Source: Flavobacterium indicum GPTSA100-9 = DSM 17447
GTDB taxonomy: Bacteria; Bacteroidota; Bacteroidia; Flavobacteriales; Flavobacteriaceae
Assembly: GCF_000455605.1 (NCBI RefSeq)
Contig: NC_017025.1
Coordinates: 2,666,001-2,730,000, forward strand
Reading direction: 5' to 3'
Length of the DNA: 64,000 nt
The position numbers and the translations under genes are program-made. Of the stretch, positions 20,833 through 30,452 are shown one piece after another; within the stretch, counting starts at the first letter, position 1; every line of letters begins with the position of its first letter. The notes beneath the pieces were generated by a model that had not been told where the DNA came from, searched no databases, and saw nothing but the letters and a program-made list of their open reading frames with translations.

Positions 20833-22773
20833 ATGAAGAAAAAAATTAAAAAAATAAGCCTGATATTACTTTGTATAATCACACTTTCATTTCTATTGAG
20901 TTATATTTTTAGAAATGAAATTTTAGTTTATGCAATAGAAAAAATCCAAAATAAAGTAAGTCAAAAATACGATTGTACTTTTAAAATTGGCCAAGCCGAA
21001 TTAATTGGAATTTCAGGAATAGAAATGCATAATATTTCTCTTAAACCTAATAATGCCGACACTTTACTTGCTGTTAACACCATAAAAACTAAAATCAATC
21101 TTTTTGAAATAATTACTGGCGATTTACAAATTAATAATTTAGAAATGCATGATGGTTATATTCAATTGGTAAAAAACAAAAATGGAAGAAACTTTGATGC
21201 CTTTTTAAAAAAAGACACATTGTCTACTTCAACTTCAAAAAAAAATTATGCTAAAACAGCCTATAAATTAATTTCTAAGGTTTTGAATTTAATTCCTTCT
21301 GAAATGAAATTGAACAATTTGTCATTAAAAATTGATGACATGGGAAGAAAAGTAGGTTTCAATATGCAACAATTAGAATTACAAAACGAAAAATTGAATT
21401 CAAAAATTATCGTTACCAGTGCATCTGAAAAACAAACTTGGCTATTAGATGGCAGGGCTAATCCAAGAGAAATGAAATCTGATTTACGCTTTCATAGTGC
21501 AGATACTTCTTCAATTAAAATTCCTTATATAGAAGAACGACTCGGATTAAAATCTAATTTCAAAAACATTCATTTACAACTCAACAATATTGATTATTCA
21601 AGCAATGAATTACATATTGATGGAGTTGCTTCTATTAATCAATTTACAATTAACCATCCAAAAATTGCTTCCAAAGATGTGGTAATTGATAAAGCAAAAT
21701 TTGATTATAAATTTCTTCTAGGTACTGATTTCATTTCTATCGACAGTACCTCAACGGCACAATTAAATGAAATAAAAGTACAACCATTTGTAGAATACAA
21801 TACAGAAGAAGATACCATTTACAAATTGAAAATTAAAATTCCAGAAACCCAAGCCCAAGCTTTTATCACTTCATTACCTAAAGGCTTATTTCGACATTTT
21901 GAAGGCATGGAAGCAAAAGGAAGTTTTAGCTATAATTTGGATTTTGAATTCAATAAAAACAAGCCTAATAATTTAATCTTTGACAGTCAATTTCATAAAA
22001 ACAATTTACAAATAGTAAAATATGGAGAAGCAGATTTAGAAAAATTAAATCATGAATTTACTTATCGTGCCATAGAAAACGGAATTTTACAGAGACCAAT
22101 CATCGTTGGGCAATCCAACCCTCATTTTACTTCCTATGAAGAACTTCCAACTGTTTTAAAAAATGCCGTACTTACCAGTGAAGACCCCTCTTTTATGAAA
22201 CATAGAGGTTTTATTACGGAAGCCTTTAAACAATCTATAATTAAGAACATTAAAACTAAAAAATTTGCTCGTGGCGCCAGTACCATAAGTATGCAATTAA
22301 TTAAAAATGTTTTTTTAACCCGTGAAAAAACATTGTCTAGAAAGTTAGAAGAAATTTTATTAGTATATATTCTAGAAAACAACCGAATTACTTCTAAAGA
22401 GCGCATGTTAGAAGTCTATTTCAACATTATTGAATGGGGACCAAATGTTTATGGTATTGGAGAAGCTGCTGTGTTTTACTTTAATAAAAAACCGCAAGAA
22501 TTAAATTTAAATGAGTGTTTGTTTTTAGCAACTATAGTTCCCAAACCAAAAAAATTCATGTGGCAATTTGATGCAACAGGAAATCAAAAAGACTATGTTG
22601 TAAAAAATCAAAATTTTATTAAAAACTTAATGTTGAAACGTGGTTTATTGATGGAAACAGATACGATTGGCCAATCAATTCCAATACAAATTACTGGCAA
22701 CGCACGCTCATTTCTAAAAATTAAATTGGTAGAAAAAGATACAATTCAAGCAACAGAAGAAATCGAATTTTAA
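20833..22773 (+). CDS. Monofunctional GT51 peptidoglycan transglycosylase with AsmA-like N-terminal region
   Basis: 646-residue protein anchored by an N-terminal membrane segment (ISLILLCIITLSFLLSYIF). Residues about 35-400 resemble AsmA-type repeats: FKIGQAELIGISGIEMHNISL and INNLEMHDGYIQLVKNKNGRNFDAFLKK. The C-terminal part is a GT51 glycosyltransferase that polymerises lipid II: catalytic Glu450 in TSEDPSFMKHRGF, GASTISMQL at 481-489, and NIIEWGPNVYGIGEAA. No penicillin-binding transpeptidase domain follows, so strand synthesis only is expected. It overlaps functionally with class A PBPs; pairing with the HExxH gene upstream is notable. Confidence 0.85.
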   Translation: MKKKIKKISLILLCIITLSFLLSYIFRNEILVYAIEKIQNKVSQKYDCTFKIGQAELIGISGIEMHNISLKPNNADTLLAVNTIKTKINLFEIITGDLQINNLEMHDGYIQLVKNKNGRNFDAFLKKDTLSTSTSKKNYAKTAYKLISKVLNLIPSEMKLNNLSLKIDDMGRKVGFNMQQLELQNEKLNSKIIVTSASEKQTWLLDGRANPREMKSDLRFHSADTSSIKIPYIEERLGLKSNFKNIHLQLNNIDYSSNELHIDGVASINQFTINHPKIASKDVVIDKAKFDYKFLLGTDFISIDSTSTAQLNEIKVQPFVEYNTEEDTIYKLKIKIPETQAQAFITSLPKGLFRHFEGMEAKGSFSYNLDFEFNKNKPNNLIFDSQFHKNNLQIVKYGEADLEKLNHEFTYRAIENGILQRPIIVGQSNPHFTSYEELPTVLKNAVLTSEDPSFMKHRGFITEAFKQSIIKNIKTKKFARGASTISMQLIKNVFLTREKTLSRKLEEILLVYILENNRITSKERMLEVYFNIIEWGPNVYGIGEAAVFYFNKKPQELNLNECLFLATIVPKPKKFMWQFDATGNQKDYVVKNQNFIKNLMLKRGLLMETDTIGQSIPIQITGNARSFLKIKLVEKDTIQATEEIEF

Positions 22774-22847
22774 TTTTTTTTTAATTCCATTCCAACCTTT
22801 TCAACCTTTTTATAATCTATATAAGAAACAAGTAAATTATATAGGTT

Positions 22848-23987
22848 ATGAAAAATATCATTTTAACAACTACATTTTTTTTAATGGGATTATTAAGTTG
22901 TAATTCGAAAACAACTCCAATTGAAATCACAAAACCAATTGAAAATTAATCTAAAATTCAGGTTGCTTTATTATTAGACACTTCTAATAGTATGGATGGA
23001 TTAATTGAACAAGCCAAATCAAGACTTTGGAATATCGTAAATACGTTGACTACACTAAAATACGAAGGAAAGAATCCGGTTATTGAAATTTCATTATATG
23101 AATATGGAAATGATGGATTAGCTGCCGAAGGTAACTTCATAAGACAAGTAACTCCACTAACCAAAGATTTAGATTTAATTTCTGAAAAACTATTTTCACT
23201 TCGCACTAATGGAGGGTCAGAATATTGTGGCGCAGTAATACAACAAGCGACGAAAGATTTAAAATGGGAAGATGGAAAAGGCGTGATGAAATTAATTTAC
23301 ATAGCAGGGAATGAATCATTTAAACAAGGCCCAATTGTTTCTAACGAAGCTGTCACACAAGCCTTAAAAAACAATATATATGTGAATACTATTTTTTGTG
23401 GAGACAAAAATGAAGGAATTCAGTTATTTTGGAAAGAAGGTGCCGATTTAGCAACTGGAAAATACTTCAACATTAACAGTAACCTTTCTGTTCAATACAT
23501 TGTAACTCCTTATGATGTGAAAATAAATGAATGCAATACCAAAATTAACGCGACTTATATAGGGTACGGAACAGAAGGAAAATACAAAAAAATGAATCAG
23601 GCCGTACAAGATAAAAATGCTGAAAGTATTTCTACCGCCAATTTCACAGAAAGAACCGTGAGTAAATCAAAAGCTGTTTATTCTAATGAAAATTGGGACT
23701 TAGTGGATCGTTTAAAAGAAGACAAAGATGCCTTAACAAAAATTAAAAAAGAGGATTTACCTGCTGAATTGAAAAATAAAACTACTGCTGAAATTAAAAA
23801 AATTGTTGAAGAAAAAACAAAAGAAAGAGAAACCATTCAAAAAGAAATTGCAGCATTGGCAAAACAAAGACAAGCATATTTAGATGCAGAAAATAAAAAA
23901 CAAAATGTGCAAGATGATTTAGGGGTAACTATTACTACTTCAATAACTGAATTAGCAAAAACAAAAGGATTTACAGTAACAAAATAA
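22848..23987 (+). pseudogene. vWA-domain lipoprotein gene interrupted by in-frame TAA
   Basis: Translation from the ATG at 22848 gives a lipoprotein signal peptide with lipobox GLLSC (Cys18). It reads in frame to TAA at 22947-22949 (codon 34) and then continues open for 346 codons to 23987. The sequence after the stop is a von Willebrand factor A domain with MIDAS motif DTSNS (Asp44 counted from the ATG), GSEYCGAVI, and a Lys/Glu-rich C-terminal helical part. Signal, spacing and frame all fit one protein of about 379 aa, with CAA to TAA the simplest change. Alternatives are a sequencing error, or re-initiation at 22992, which would yield an unlipidated cytoplasmic form. Confidence 0.8.
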
Positions 23988-23997
23988 TAAACTACTT

Positions 23998-25815
23998 ATG
24001 AAAATTAAAATCTCTATAATAACTTGCTTTTGTGTTTTAGCAGCTTTTGCACAAAAACCTTTTTTTACTACTGCAAAAACTAAAGCAGCCACCGTTTATT
24101 TTAGTGGAGCTGAATTGATGCAAACCACTTCTTTAAATCTTCCCGTAGGTACGCATGAAGTTGTTATTAAAAATGTGGCCGATCAATTGAATGAAAACAC
24201 CATTCAAATTGGTGCACCAAGTACCTTGACCATCCTATCCATTCAATTTACTCAAAACTATATTTCGGAATATGAAATTGACGAAAATAATCCATCTATA
24301 AAAAAAGTACGTGATAGTATTGAACTACTTCAAAAATCCAAATTAAGGCATACAAACGAACGAACTTCGCATTCAAAAACCATTGAATTATTGGATAAAA
24401 ACCAACAAATTTCGGGTCAAAATTCAAGTATAAATGTTGCTGAATTAATGAAATTGGTAGAGTATTATAATGCCAAACGTACCCAGTTGAATAATGCCAT
24501 GAATGAGTTATCGGACAAAGAAGCAACACTCCAAAAAAAGATTGATTTATTAAATAAAAAACTAGAAATCAATACTGAAAAAGAAGAAAAAGCTTCTAAA
24601 GGAAAATTGGTTTTACAAGTCATGAATGAAGTGGCAGGAATTGTGAATTTAGACGTTAGTTATATTACCAATAATGCGTCATGGCAACCGTTTTATGATT
24701 TAAGAGCAGAAAACACTTCATCTCCAATCAATTTATTGTACAAAGGAAAAGTAATGCAAAACACAGGGGTGGATTGGAAAAAAGTAAAATTAGCTTTATC
24801 CAATGGCAACCCTAACCAAAGTAATACGGCTCCTATTTTGAGTGCTTGGTTTTTACGATACGGTTATCCTAATCAGATGTATTATCAAAATGCGCCCGTG
24901 AGTAATACCATTCAATCATTGAGTGGTAGTGTTTCTGGATTACAAATAAATGAAAATAAAGATTTTGAATCAAGAATTGTATTGAGAGGCAATCGAAGTA
25001 TTACTGGTGAGAATAACGCATTAGTAGTAATAGATGGACAAATTTCAAATCAATCCGTTTTAACACAATTGCCTCCAGAAGTTATAAAATCAGTTAATGT
25101 GTTAAAAGGAGCGCAAGGAGCGGCACTTTATGGTGCACAAGGAGTAAATGGCGTTATACAAGTCTCAACAAAAGATATGAATGATTATACTTCAATTGAA
25201 GAAAACCAACTCAACATTACTTTTGATATTGATATTCCGTATGATATTTTGTCGAATGGAAAAATGCACAGTGTGGCTTTGAAAGATTTGAAATTACCTG
25301 CAACGTATAAATATTACGCAGTTCCAAAAATGGAAAAAGAAGCGTTTTTATTAGCGGAATTAAATGACTATGGTAAATACAATTTGCTACCAGGAGAAGC
25401 CAACATCATTTTTGAAGGCATGAATGTAGGGAAAACCTATATCAATCCAAACCAAACGCAAGATACTTTGAATTTGAGTATGGGTAGAGATAAAAAAATT
25501 GCCATTAAACGTGAAAAAGTGATTGATAAATCGGGAACTAAATTCTTATCGTCTTATAAAGAACAAACCTTTACGTATGATATTACGGTAAGAAACAACA
25601 AAAAAGAAGAAATTCAAATGTTATTGAAAGACCAATTCCCGTTAAGTACGGATAAAGACATCACGATTGAATATTTAGATAAAGATGGGGCTAAACACAA
25701 TGAAGAAACAGGCGTTTTAACTTGGGAAATCAAACTTAAACCCAATGAAACTAAGAAATACCGAATTAGTTACAAAGTGAAGCATCCTAAAGACAAAGTC
25801 ATAGGAAATCTTTAA
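23998..25815 (+). CDS. DUF4140/DUF4139 (MuiA-like) protein with TonB-plug-like insertion
   Basis: 605 residues with a signal peptide (ending AAFAQ). The N-terminal DUF4140-type region (AATVYFSGAELMQTTSLNLPVGTHEVVIKNV) is followed by a coiled coil at about 95-205 and then a DUF4139 domain (WQPFYDLRAENTSSPINLLYKGKVMQNTGVDW ... YRISYKVKHPK at the C-terminus). Inside DUF4139, roughly residues 300-392 read like the plug of a SusC/TonB-dependent receptor (SLSGSVSGLQIN, SRIVLRGNRSITG, LVVIDGQ, VLKGAQGAALYGAQGVNGVI), with no beta-barrel. It begins 10 bp after the vWA gene, so the two are one operon. DUF4139 is linked to mucoidy inhibitor A-type proteins; function unknown. Confidence 0.82.
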   Translation: MKIKISIITCFCVLAAFAQKPFFTTAKTKAATVYFSGAELMQTTSLNLPVGTHEVVIKNVADQLNENTIQIGAPSTLTILSIQFTQNYISEYEIDENNPSIKKVRDSIELLQKSKLRHTNERTSHSKTIELLDKNQQISGQNSSINVAELMKLVEYYNAKRTQLNNAMNELSDKEATLQKKIDLLNKKLEINTEKEEKASKGKLVLQVMNEVAGIVNLDVSYITNNASWQPFYDLRAENTSSPINLLYKGKVMQNTGVDWKKVKLALSNGNPNQSNTAPILSAWFLRYGYPNQMYYQNAPVSNTIQSLSGSVSGLQINENKDFESRIVLRGNRSITGENNALVVIDGQISNQSVLTQLPPEVIKSVNVLKGAQGAALYGAQGVNGVIQVSTKDMNDYTSIEENQLNITFDIDIPYDILSNGKMHSVALKDLKLPATYKYYAVPKMEKEAFLLAELNDYGKYNLLPGEANIIFEGMNVGKTYINPNQTQDTLNLSMGRDKKIAIKREKVIDKSGTKFLSSYKEQTFTYDITVRNNKKEEIQMLLKDQFPLSTDKDITIEYLDKDGAKHNEETGVLTWEIKLKPNETKKYRISYKVKHPKDKVIGNL

Positions 25816-25868
25816 AAGATCTTTTTAAACTAAGTTTTGGTTCTCAATAGGAAATTGAATATAAAACT

Positions 25869-25902
25869 AAACCCGACAGGTTGTTAAAACTTGTCGGGTT
25901 TT
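25869..25902. terminator. Terminator after the DUF4139 gene
   Basis: A 14-bp nearly perfect stem (AAACCCGACAGGTT with AACTTGTCGGGTTT) and 5-nt loop with flanking A/T runs, between the convergent DUF4139 and aldo/keto reductase genes. Confidence 0.8.
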
Positions 25903-25935
25903 AAATTGATATTAAAACCAAAGATTGCTCCTAAA

Positions 25936-26973
25936 TTAAGGTGCTGGATTTGGAATCATCTCTTGTATCTTATTAATTTCATTAAGTACCTCATCAGTTA
26001 ATAGCACATCAAACGCATTGATATTTTCTTCTAATTGATCAATTGACGTGGCACCAATGATAGTTGACGTTACAAACGATTGATGATGAACAAAAGCTAT
26101 GGCTAATTCAGTTGGTGTTAAGCCAACAGAATCGGCTAATTCTTTATATAATTTGGTAGCTTTAAAACAGTTATCATTGGTATAGCGGACAAAATTTTTA
26201 AACAATGTCATACGGGCATTTTCCGGATAACCATTTAAATACTTCCCTGAAAGAAAACCAAAACCTAAAGGCGAATACGCTAACAGTCCTACTTCCTCAC
26301 GCATGCATATTTCTGAAAGTCCTACTTCAAATAATCGATTTAACAAGGAATACGGATTTTGAATAGTCGCAATTCTTGGTAATCCATGTTTTTCACTTTC
26401 GTTTAAAAACTTCATTACACCCCAAGGATTTTCATTAGAAACACCAATATATTTAATCTTACCTTCTTTAATTAATCCATCAAAAATCGTTAAAACCTCA
26501 GCAATATTTTCTTTCCAGCTGGTATCAATTTTTTCTAAGCCTCTTTTTTGAAACATATTCATGATTCGTTCAGGCCAATGCAATTGATACAAATCAATAG
26601 AATCTATCTGCAGTTGTTTTAAACTCAATTCAACCGCTTCGCTAATACTTTTTTTAGAAAAATCTAGTGGCTGTCTGATGTAACTCATCCCACGATTGGG
26701 CCCCGCAATTTTAGTAGCAATCACTAATTGATCTCTTTTGTGTTTATTTTTAGCTAACCAAGTCCCAATATAGCGTTCGGTACTACCAAAAATGTGTTCA
26801 TTTCCACCAATTGGGTACATTTCTGCCGTATCAATAAAATTAATCCCTCTTTCAAAAGCATAATCTAATTGCGCATGCGCTTCTGCTTCGGTATTTTGAT
26901 TCCCAAAAGTCATCGTTCCCAAGCATATTTTGCTAACTTTTAAATTAGTATGAGGTAATAAAGTTTGTTTCAT
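25936..26973 (-). CDS. Aldo/keto reductase (Tas/AKR family)
   Basis: 345-residue TIM-barrel NADPH-dependent reductase of carbonyl compounds. The catalytic tetrad is visible: Asp and Tyr in FIDTAEMYP, Lys in VIATKI, and His in YQLHWPER. The C-terminal cofactor motif is TIIGATSIDQLEENI. The extended N-terminus with GGNEHIFGSTERYIGTWLA resembles the Tas subgroup. The substrate cannot be told from sequence. It is a single gene with a -7 box TACTTTTG 15 bp upstream. Confidence 0.92.
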   Translation of the reverse strand: MKQTLLPHTNLKVSKICLGTMTFGNQNTEAEAHAQLDYAFERGINFIDTAEMYPIGGNEHIFGSTERYIGTWLAKNKHKRDQLVIATKIAGPNRGMSYIRQPLDFSKKSISEAVELSLKQLQIDSIDLYQLHWPERIMNMFQKRGLEKIDTSWKENIAEVLTIFDGLIKEGKIKYIGVSNENPWGVMKFLNESEKHGLPRIATIQNPYSLLNRLFEVGLSEICMREEVGLLAYSPLGFGFLSGKYLNGYPENARMTLFKNFVRYTNDNCFKATKLYKELADSVGLTPTELAIAFVHHQSFVTSTIIGATSIDQLEENINAFDVLLTDEVLNEINKIQEMIPNPAP

Positions 26974-26987
26974 CGCGATTTTTTTAG

Positions 26988-26995
26988 CAAAAGTA
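26988..26995 (-). promoter_or_regulatory. Probable -7 box of the aldo/keto reductase gene
   Basis: TACTTTTG on the minus strand, a perfect TAnnTTTG match 15 bp before the ATG. The same octamer precedes dusB and atpB. No clear -33 element. Confidence 0.45.
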
Positions 26996-27066
26996 CAAAC
27001 ATAAAAACTATTTTAATTCATTATTTTGTTTAAAAACTTTCCACTAATTTTACAAAAATATAGCAC

Positions 27067-27747
27067 ATGAGAGTTTTAGTATTAGAAGATGATTTAATTT
27101 TATCAAATGAAGTAGTCACTTATTTAAAATCGATGCATATTGATTGTGATGCTGTCTTTGATGGTGAATTATTTTTTAGACAAATAAACAATGAAACTTA
27201 TGATCTTTACATTTTAGATATTAATGTACCTAAACTAAATGGTTTAGATGTTTGCAAAAAAATAAGAGAAACAGATAAAAACACTCCAATTTTAATGTTA
27301 ACTGCCTATAGAGAAATTCAGGACAAATTAGACGCTTTTACCTTTGGTGCAGACGATTATTTAGTCAAACCCTTTCACTTTGACGAGTTGTATGTACGTC
27401 TTTTATCTTTACATAGAAGAAGTACAACCAAACAAGAAGACCATCAAATTATTAAAATTAAGGACTTAGAAATTGATTTGGACGAATCCAAGGTAAAAAG
27501 AAATCAAGAAGTTATTGAACTAACTCCAAAAGAATTTCAGTTATTGGTTATATTAGCAAAAGCGAAAGGAAGAACCCTTTCCAAAAATGCTATTGCGGAG
27601 CAAATTTGGGATGTTCATTTTGAAAGTAACCTAAACACCATTGAAGTATATATTAATTTTTTAAGAAAAAAAATAGATAAAAATTTTGAGGAAAAATTAA
27701 TTTTAACCCGACCAGGGTTTGGATATTATATCAACGTAGAAGAATGA
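27067..27747 (+). CDS. OmpR/PhoB-type response regulator
   Basis: 226 residues. The receiver domain has acidic pocket Glu7-Asp8-Asp9, phospho-acceptor Asp51 (YILDINVPKLNG), Thr79 and Lys101 (LVKPF). The C-terminal winged-helix DNA-binding domain has ELTPKEFQLLVILAKAKGRTLSKNAIAEQIW and the wing ending TRPGFGYYI. Its stop overlaps the start of the histidine kinase gene by four bases (ATGA). The adjacent RND efflux operon starts 72 bp after the kinase gene, so metal- or stress-responsive control of that operon is likely (inference). Confidence 0.95.
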   Translation: MRVLVLEDDLILSNEVVTYLKSMHIDCDAVFDGELFFRQINNETYDLYILDINVPKLNGLDVCKKIRETDKNTPILMLTAYREIQDKLDAFTFGADDYLVKPFHFDELYVRLLSLHRRSTTKQEDHQIIKIKDLEIDLDESKVKRNQEVIELTPKEFQLLVILAKAKGRTLSKNAIAEQIWDVHFESNLNTIEVYINFLRKKIDKNFEEKLILTRPGFGYYINVEE

Positions 27748-29111
27748 CTTTAAAAAGAAAAGTAGCCATTAATATTTCCCTTGCCTTTTCCTTATTATTT
27801 GGACTGGCAGCCATTTTTGTTTATTTAAGATTTACTGATTTTAGAAAGGTAGAATTTGAAGAAAAACTTGAAAACAAAGCTTATAACACAGCAAAATTAG
27901 TTGACGAAATTAAACGTATTGACAATGTTACACTTCAAATTTTAGATCGAAAAACATTAAATAAAATTAATAACGAGAAGATTTTAGTATTTGATGCTAA
28001 TTACCAATTAATTTATACTAGTATTGATGATGCAAAAATTAATTGGACTAAAAATGATTTGTTACTACTCAATAAAAAAAGAACATTTTTTAGGACTATT
28101 GATGATAAAGAACTGCTTGGAGTACGATTCGACTTTAGTAAAAGTGACCGCTACTATGTATTAATACTTGGGCAAGATAAATATGGGATTTCCAAAATGA
28201 ATTTCTTACTGGTTTCATTAATAGTTTCTTTTGTAATTAGTATATTATTTATTTGGACATTTACCTATTTCTTAATTAAAAAATCCTTACAACCTTTAGA
28301 TGATTTTCAAGAAAAAATCACATCAATTTCTGCTAACCAACTAAATTTAAAATTGCCTGAAAGTAATACTAAAAACGAAATTGACTTACTAACGAAAGCT
28401 TTCAACAACATGCTAGATCGATTAGAAAAATCATTTAGTATGCAAAAAGAATTCACTTCAAATGCTTCACACGAATTATACACTCCCTTGACTCGGATTG
28501 CTCTCCAAATAGAAAATTTAATGACTAAAGAAGAACATTCTGAAGGAACAAAAAAATATTTAAAAAACATTAATAATGATATTCATCAAGTAGCCGATTT
28601 AATTAATGCTTTATTACTTTTAGCAAAAGTTGAAAGATCTGAAATTAACAAGAACTTTAAACCTATCAGAATAGATGATATCATTTTGCAAGCCAATGAA
28701 TTAACTGCTAAAAATTATCCTGAATTAATTGTTCATTTTGAAATTATTGATCATACAGACATGGATAATCCATTGGAAATTAAAGGAAATCAAGCCTTGT
28801 TAGTGATTGTATTTACAAACTTAATTAAAAATGGTTTTTTATACTCAGAAGACAAAAAAGTGAATATTACAATTCATCAAAAATCGGTTAAAGAATTAGC
28901 TGTATCAATAGAAAATAATGGGCCTTCTATACCCGTTGAAGATCAATCTAAAATATTTGATTCTTTTGTTCGAGGTAAAAATGCTACAAATACACAAGGA
29001 AGTGGAATTGGACTTAGAATTGTAAAAAGAATCTTAGAATATCACAATGCTCAAATCACTTACAGGTACAGTAATCAATCCAACATTTTCACCATAAATT
29101 TCTCAATTTAA
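27744..29111 (+). CDS. Sensor histidine kinase
   Basis: 455-residue membrane kinase with two transmembrane segments (about 8-28 and 154-177) around a periplasmic sensor of roughly 125 residues. HAMP linker, HisKA H-box with phospho-acceptor His243 (SNASHELYTPLTRI) and HATPase_c follow (N box NLIKNGFLYS, G1 IFDSFVRG, G2 GSGIGLRIVKRI). The H-box has ELYTP where most kinases have ELRTP. It pairs with the response regulator through a 4-bp overlap. The periplasmic part has no obvious metal-binding cluster. Confidence 0.95.
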   Translation: MTLKRKVAINISLAFSLLFGLAAIFVYLRFTDFRKVEFEEKLENKAYNTAKLVDEIKRIDNVTLQILDRKTLNKINNEKILVFDANYQLIYTSIDDAKINWTKNDLLLLNKKRTFFRTIDDKELLGVRFDFSKSDRYYVLILGQDKYGISKMNFLLVSLIVSFVISILFIWTFTYFLIKKSLQPLDDFQEKITSISANQLNLKLPESNTKNEIDLLTKAFNNMLDRLEKSFSMQKEFTSNASHELYTPLTRIALQIENLMTKEEHSEGTKKYLKNINNDIHQVADLINALLLLAKVERSEINKNFKPIRIDDIILQANELTAKNYPELIVHFEIIDHTDMDNPLEIKGNQALLVIVFTNLIKNGFLYSEDKKVNITIHQKSVKELAVSIENNGPSIPVEDQSKIFDSFVRGKNATNTQGSGIGLRIVKRILEYHNAQITYRYSNQSNIFTINFSI

Positions 29112-29182
29112 GTTTTTTTTAAGGAGATTTTAAAGCACATTTAAGTTCGTCAATTGAACTTTGTACCAATAATTTATTTCCT

Positions 29183-30439
29183 ATGAAAACTAAATTAATT
29201 GGTCTTTTTTTATGCACCTTTTTTGCCCAAATCTTTGCCCAAAATAAACTCTCTATTGCGGAAAGTGAGTCCTTGTTTTTGAAAAACAATTTATACTTAC
29301 TTGCGAATCATTATAATATAGATATCAGTGAAGCACAAATTTTACAAGCCAAAATTTGGGATAATCCTCAATTTGGATTGGAAGTTAATGCTTGGGCACC
29401 AAATAACGAACAAAAATTTTTCAATGTAAACCAACAAGGTCAAAAATCGGCTTATATTCAACAACTTATTCATATTGGCGGACAAAGAAAAAACGCTATA
29501 GAATTAGCTAAATCGAATGCTAAATTAGCTAATTATGATTTTGAAATCTTATTGCGAGAATTGAAATTTCAATTGCGTCAAAGTTATTTTGAAATCTATT
29601 TTGACACCAAATCTGTTCAAGAATTAGACAAGCAATTGATCAATATAAAATCGGTAATAAATGCCTATTCTGAACAAAACAAAAAAGGAAATATCTCATT
29701 AAAAGACTTAGTTCGATTACAAAATCTTCAATTAAATCTTCAAAAAAACAGAACGGAAATAATCAATAATATTAATGAAAACAAAAAATCACTTAATTTA
29801 TTACTTGGTTATTCAGGACAAGAAAACTACGTACTTGAGCCATCAACAGATGAAATAAAAATCTATGAAAAAGAAGTATTTGATGACCTCTTGAACTTAC
29901 AAAAAACAGCATTAGAAAACAGACCCGATTTCAAAAAAGCAGCTACACAAATTGAAAATGCCTCTATTAATTTAAAACTACAAAAATCTCTGGCTATTCC
30001 TGATTTAACATTAGGTGCTAGTTATGACCAGAGAGGAGGGGCTTTTAACAATCAGACGAACTTAACTTTAGCTTTTCCTTTACCACTTTGGAACAAAAAT
30101 AAAGGCAATATTAAATCTGCAAAATTTGAAATAGAACAAGCAGAACAACAAAAAGAAATGGCAACAATTGAAATAAAAAATGAAGTAAAATTAGCTTTAG
30201 ATAAATTTCAAGAACAAAAAACAAACTTTCAAATTACTAAAACAGAAATTCCTTCGAATCTTGATACTGTTTACCAAGGGGTATATACAAACTTTGTGAA
30301 ACGAAACATCTCGCTATTAGAATTTACAGATTTTCTTGAAAGCTACAATGAAAGTATCATTTCTATAAACAACATTAAAAAGGCCTACTTAAAAACCTGC
30401 GAAGAATTAAATTATACAACCGCGTCAAAAATTTTCTAA
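29183..30439 (+). CDS. TolC-type outer-membrane efflux protein
   Basis: 418-residue outer-membrane channel component of a tripartite RND pump. Signal peptide ends IFAQ. The helical heptad-rich repeats (LAKSNAKLANYDFEILLRELKFQLRQSYFEI; a second copy with IKNEVKLALDKFQEQKTNFQI) and the internal duplication are typical of TolC/CzcC. It is the first structural gene after the two-component pair and 13 bp before the membrane-fusion gene. A GAACTTTG sequence at 29156-29163 resembles a -7 box and may be a regulated promoter. Confidence 0.92.
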   Translation: MKTKLIGLFLCTFFAQIFAQNKLSIAESESLFLKNNLYLLANHYNIDISEAQILQAKIWDNPQFGLEVNAWAPNNEQKFFNVNQQGQKSAYIQQLIHIGGQRKNAIELAKSNAKLANYDFEILLRELKFQLRQSYFEIYFDTKSVQELDKQLINIKSVINAYSEQNKKGNISLKDLVRLQNLQLNLQKNRTEIINNINENKKSLNLLLGYSGQENYVLEPSTDEIKIYEKEVFDDLLNLQKTALENRPDFKKAATQIENASINLKLQKSLAIPDLTLGASYDQRGGAFNNQTNLTLAFPLPLWNKNKGNIKSAKFEIEQAEQQKEMATIEIKNEVKLALDKFQEQKTNFQITKTEIPSNLDTVYQGVYTNFVKRNISLLEFTDFLESYNESIISINNIKKAYLKTCEELNYTTASKIF

Positions 30440-30452
30440 AAAAAACGTTATC

